Position numbers and translations under genes: made by a program
Assembly (NCBI RefSeq): GCF_024347375.1
Contig: NZ_AP025470.1
Coordinates: 1,302,001 to 1,366,000 of the forward strand
Length of the DNA stretch: 64,000 bases
Origin: Vibrio coralliirubri
GTDB lineage: Bacteria; Pseudomonadota; Gammaproteobacteria; Enterobacterales; Vibrionaceae
Direction: 5' to 3'
In this document: in pieces, positions 61,098-64,000 of the stretch
How the letters are laid out: every line of letters begins with the position of its first letter
Position numbering within the stretch: position 1 is the first letter of the stretch
Notes under the pieces: generated by a model
The model's input: only the letters and a program-made list of their open reading frames with translations
What the model was told of the DNA's origin: nothing
The model's database searches: none

Positions 61098-64000
61098 ATG
61101 AACACATTCAAGGGGACTTTTATGACTACCGCCTTTGAAGTCGATATCAATACTATCGCAAATTCATTTTCAACTATGGTTCCTATCTTAGAGGGAACGT
61201 ACGACCTAACACCTGACGCTATTTTGCTAGAGCAAGAACAGCATGAGTCGGATGTTCGCTCTTACCCAAGACGCCTGCCTATTGCTATTAAACGAGCATG
61301 TGGCGCTTTAGTTGAAGATACTCGTGGCCAACTCTTTCTCGATTGCTTAGCCGGTGCAGGTACACTTTCTCTGGGTTACAATCACCCTGAGATTAACCAA
61401 GCACTGAAAGACCAGCTCGATTCTGGTTTGCCATACCAAACACTTGATATCACGACTCAAGCAAAAGAGACGTTTATCAAGCGAGTTAAAGCTTTTCTTC
61501 CTCAAGACTTTTCAAATAACTCGGTTCTTCAATTCTGTGGCCCATCGGGTGCTGACGCTGTGGAAGCTGCGATCAAGCTTGCTAAGCAAACCACAGGTCG
61601 CAACACCATGTTTGCTTTCCGTGGTGCTTACCATGGTATGACCAACGGCACCATGGGCATGATGGGTAACCTCGGTACTAAAGAACGTCGTAGCGGCTTG
61701 ATGTCTGACGTACATTTCATGCCTTTCCCATACAACCTCCGCTGCCCGTTTGGCATTGGTGGTGAAGCGGGTGCCAACGCCAGCATTCGTTACATCGAGC
61801 GTATGTTGAACGATGACGAGTCTGGCATCATGAAACCAGCAGCGATGATCGTTGAACCTGTGCAAGGTGAGGGCGGTGTGATTCCTGCTCCAGCATCTTG
61901 GTTACAAGGCCTACGTCGCATCTGTGACGAGCACGGTATACTACTGATTTTTGATGAAATTCAGTGTGGTGTGGGTAAAACGGGTCATCGATTTGCGTTT
62001 GAAGAGTCAGGCGTTAACCCTGATATCTTATGCTTGTCTAAAGCGATTGGTGGCGGATTGCCTATGTCGCTGCTTGTGTTCGATAAAAGTATCGATACAT
62101 GGAAAGCGGGTGAGCACACCGGTACATTCCGTGGTAACCAATTAGCAATGGTGTCCGGCGCTAAGGCACTGGAAATCATCGAGCGAGATGGTTTAGTTGA
62201 GCACGCGAACATCGCAGGCCAATACTTACGTCATGGGCTTGAGAAGATTCAATCACGCGTTGGCTGTATTGCTGAAGTTCGCGGTAAAGGCCTGATGCTC
62301 GGCGCTGAGATCAAACAACCAAATGGTGAGCTTAACAAGTTTGGCGAACCACAATCAGACGGCGAGTTAACTCTAGCGATTCAACGAGCAGCACTAGAGC
62401 GCGGCTTGATGGTTGAAAAGGGTGGTCGTGATGGTTCGGTCATTCGTTTCCTTCCTCCAATGATTATCTCTTTTGAGCAGATCGACTTTGCATTGCGCGT
62501 CATGGAAGAAGCGATCATCGCAGCAGGCGGTGGTCTACAACAAGACCCAGCTTCAAGCGAACAAGCAAACCAAGAATGGAACAAGCATTTCATCCAGACA
62601 GGTTTAGGCGGTAGCGACGAATTTGCTAACGTGATGAACCAAACCACTCAAGCGATGAAAGCGGTTTTTGAACAGGTTGAAACCCCTTATTCGGGTTTAG
62701 ATCCAAAAGTGCTAGAAGCAGCCATCAATGCTGTCGACCTCGATAACAATCAACACGCTTTGGTTGATGTTGTAGATAGCACGGCTGACTTAGTCGCAGC
62801 CAACTCTATCTTCGTGCAACACCCAGACTGTATTGCACACCTTCACACCCCGCCTCTTATGGCTTCGGTAGCCGCGGAATCGATTATTGCGGCTTTGAAT
62901 CAATCAATGGATTCATGGGACCAAGCGTCTGCTGCGACTTATGTTGAGCAGCGCGTTGTGGATTGGATGTGCGACAAATACCAACTTGGCGCACAAGCAG
63001 ACGGTGTTTTCACCAGTGGTGGCACGCAAAGTAACCTAATGGGTTTATTGCTTGCGAGAGACTGGGTTGCCGATAAGCACAATGGCCACTCAATCCAAAA
63101 GCTTGGCTTACCAGAATACGCGAGCAAGCTGCGTATCTTATGTTCAAAGAAATCTCACTTCACGGTTCAGAAGTCAGCCTCTCTACTAGGGCTAGGCGAA
63201 GCGGCAGTGTGCTGTGTTGACACCAATGCAAACGGCACTATCAAGCCTGACTTGTTAGATGCAGAAGTGAAAGCGCTTAAAGCACAAGGGTTGATTCCTT
63301 TTGCTGTTGTCGGTACTGCGGGTACAACCGATCACGGTGCAATTGATGACCTTGAAGCGATTGCTGACATCGCAAACCAACAAGATCTTTGGTTCCATGT
63401 CGACAGTGCTTACGGTGGCGCGCTTATTTTAAGTAGCCATAAAGCTCGCCTGAAAGGCATCGAGAAAGCGGATTCAGTGAGCGTTGATTTCCACAAGTTG
63501 TTCTTCCAAACAATCAGCTGTGGTGCTGTGTTGCTGAAAGACAAAGCGAACTTTAAGTTCCTACTGCATCACGCAGACTACTTGAATCGCGAGCACGATG
63601 AGCTGCCAAATCTTGTCGACAAGTCTATCGCGACCACCAAGCGTTTTGATGCATTGAAAGTCTTCATGACGATGCAAAGCGTTGGGCCAAAGCAGCTGGG
63701 TGATATGTACGATCATCTTCTAGAGCAGACGCTTCAAATTGCAAACCTAATTCAAAACCAAGACGATTTTGAACTGCTTGCTGAGCCGTCACTGTCTACT
63801 GTGCTGTTCCGATCGGTGCCTCGCAATGGGAAATTAGAAAACGGTGAGCTAGATTTAGACAAACTGAATCAAACGTTAAGACTGGAAGCACTGACTCGTG
63901 GTGTTGCCGTGCTTGGCGAAACGGTCGTCGACGGTAAAAGCGCGCTGAAATTCACTATCTTGAATCCGTGCTTAACGACATCAGATTTCAAATCTCTAAT
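61098..64000 (+). CDS. Fused L-2,4-diaminobutyrate aminotransferase / decarboxylase (3' end cut by window)
   Basis: Bifunctional PLP enzyme that makes 1,3-diaminopropane for norspermidine in Vibrio (homologous to V. cholerae VC1625, as I recall it). The frame is open from ATG 61098 to the last base, at least 967 residues. Aminotransferase domain (about 20-470): FLDCLAGAGTLSLGYNHP, FRGAYHGMTNGTMG, LLIFDEIQCGVGKTG, and PLP lysine in CLSKAIGGGLP. Group II decarboxylase domain (about 520-967): FTSGGTQSNLMGLLLARD, WFHVDSAYGGAL, and PLP lysine in SVDFHKLFFQ. GGAGG lies 5 nt before the ATG; ATG 61122 is an alternative start. Confidence 0.92.
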   Translation, partial: MNTFKGTFMTTAFEVDINTIANSFSTMVPILEGTYDLTPDAILLEQEQHESDVRSYPRRLPIAIKRACGALVEDTRGQLFLDCLAGAGTLSLGYNHPEINQALKDQLDSGLPYQTLDITTQAKETFIKRVKAFLPQDFSNNSVLQFCGPSGADAVEAAIKLAKQTTGRNTMFAFRGAYHGMTNGTMGMMGNLGTKERRSGLMSDVHFMPFPYNLRCPFGIGGEAGANASIRYIERMLNDDESGIMKPAAMIVEPVQGEGGVIPAPASWLQGLRRICDEHGILLIFDEIQCGVGKTGHRFAFEESGVNPDILCLSKAIGGGLPMSLLVFDKSIDTWKAGEHTGTFRGNQLAMVSGAKALEIIERDGLVEHANIAGQYLRHGLEKIQSRVGCIAEVRGKGLMLGAEIKQPNGELNKFGEPQSDGELTLAIQRAALERGLMVEKGGRDGSVIRFLPPMIISFEQIDFALRVMEEAIIAAGGGLQQDPASSEQANQEWNKHFIQTGLGGSDEFANVMNQTTQAMKAVFEQVETPYSGLDPKVLEAAINAVDLDNNQHALVDVVDSTADLVAANSIFVQHPDCIAHLHTPPLMASVAAESIIAALNQSMDSWDQASAATYVEQRVVDWMCDKYQLGAQADGVFTSGGTQSNLMGLLLARDWVADKHNGHSIQKLGLPEYASKLRILCSKKSHFTVQKSASLLGLGEAAVCCVDTNANGTIKPDLLDAEVKALKAQGLIPFAVVGTAGTTDHGAIDDLEAIADIANQQDLWFHVDSAYGGALILSSHKARLKGIEKADSVSVDFHKLFFQTISCGAVLLKDKANFKFLLHHADYLNREHDELPNLVDKSIATTKRFDALKVFMTMQSVGPKQLGDMYDHLLEQTLQIANLIQNQDDFELLAEPSLSTVLFRSVPRNGKLENGELDLDKLNQTLRLEALTRGVAVLGETVVDGKSALKFTILNPCLTTSDFKSL

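Overview
The window is chromosomal DNA from a marine Vibrio, most likely of the Splendidus clade. Support comes from gene content and order: tolB-pal-cpoB-nadA, metR/metE with the AspS pilotin gene, the trp operon beside rnm-yciO-rluB, uvrY(varA)-uvrC-pgsA followed by Cys/Gly/Leu tRNAs, and the fused diaminobutyrate aminotransferase/decarboxylase of the Vibrio norspermidine pathway. The species assignment is inference. Most of the window is conserved core genome; there is no rRNA, no prophage and no CRISPR array.

Layout. 0-5 kb: end of tolB, pal, cpoB, nadA, a two-TM potassium channel and a YecA/UPF0149 protein. 5.6-9 kb: a hybrid sensor kinase, the alanine exporter alaE and tRNA-Ser(GGA). 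9-16 kb: gltS, a HAD phosphatase, a LysR regulator, dadA, a secreted dienelactone-hydrolase-like protein and a PLP enzyme of the ACC deaminase/D-cysteine desulfhydrase group. 16-21 kb: an OmpR-type two-component pair divergent from a three-gene operon (GtrB-like GT2, ArnT-like GT39, GtrA-like flippase) that looks like a regulated envelope-glycan modification system. 21-31 kb: YgiQ, small membrane and DUF4250 proteins, metR/metE with MetJ- and MetR-type sites, aspS, yciI, a MITE, yciA and yciB. 31-36 kb: a LysR regulator, a HisC-like aminotransferase, an amino-acid-binding protein and an IS150-type insertion sequence. 36-40 kb: a dicarboxylate/amino-acid symporter and an nfeD-slipin pair.

40-47.5 kb is the complete trp operon on the minus strand (trpL-E-G-D-CF-B-A). 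It has a readable leader peptide with five Trp codons, an attenuator hairpin and a TrpR-like operator overlapping the -10 box; rnm, yciO and rluB diverge from it. 50-58 kb: a SPOUT methyltransferase, a dsDNA-mimic protein, EfpL (yeiP), a degenerate nucleotidyltransferase, polB, uvrY/varA, uvrC and pgsA. 59.2-59.7 kb: four tRNAs (Cys, Gly, Leu, Gly). 59.8-60.5 kb: a gene-free array with seven copies of a 41-nt hairpin element in both orientations, part of it as 108-bp tandem repeats. The window ends inside the diaminobutyrate aminotransferase/decarboxylase fusion gene.

The items most worth a second look are the covarying 41-nt hairpin family downstream of the tRNAs, the two-component/glycosyltransferase locus, the IS inserted inside a terminator hairpin, the MITE with TA-flanked ends, the TrpR/attenuator/rnm divergent control region, and the AraC-type direct repeat in the long leader of the norspermidine gene.
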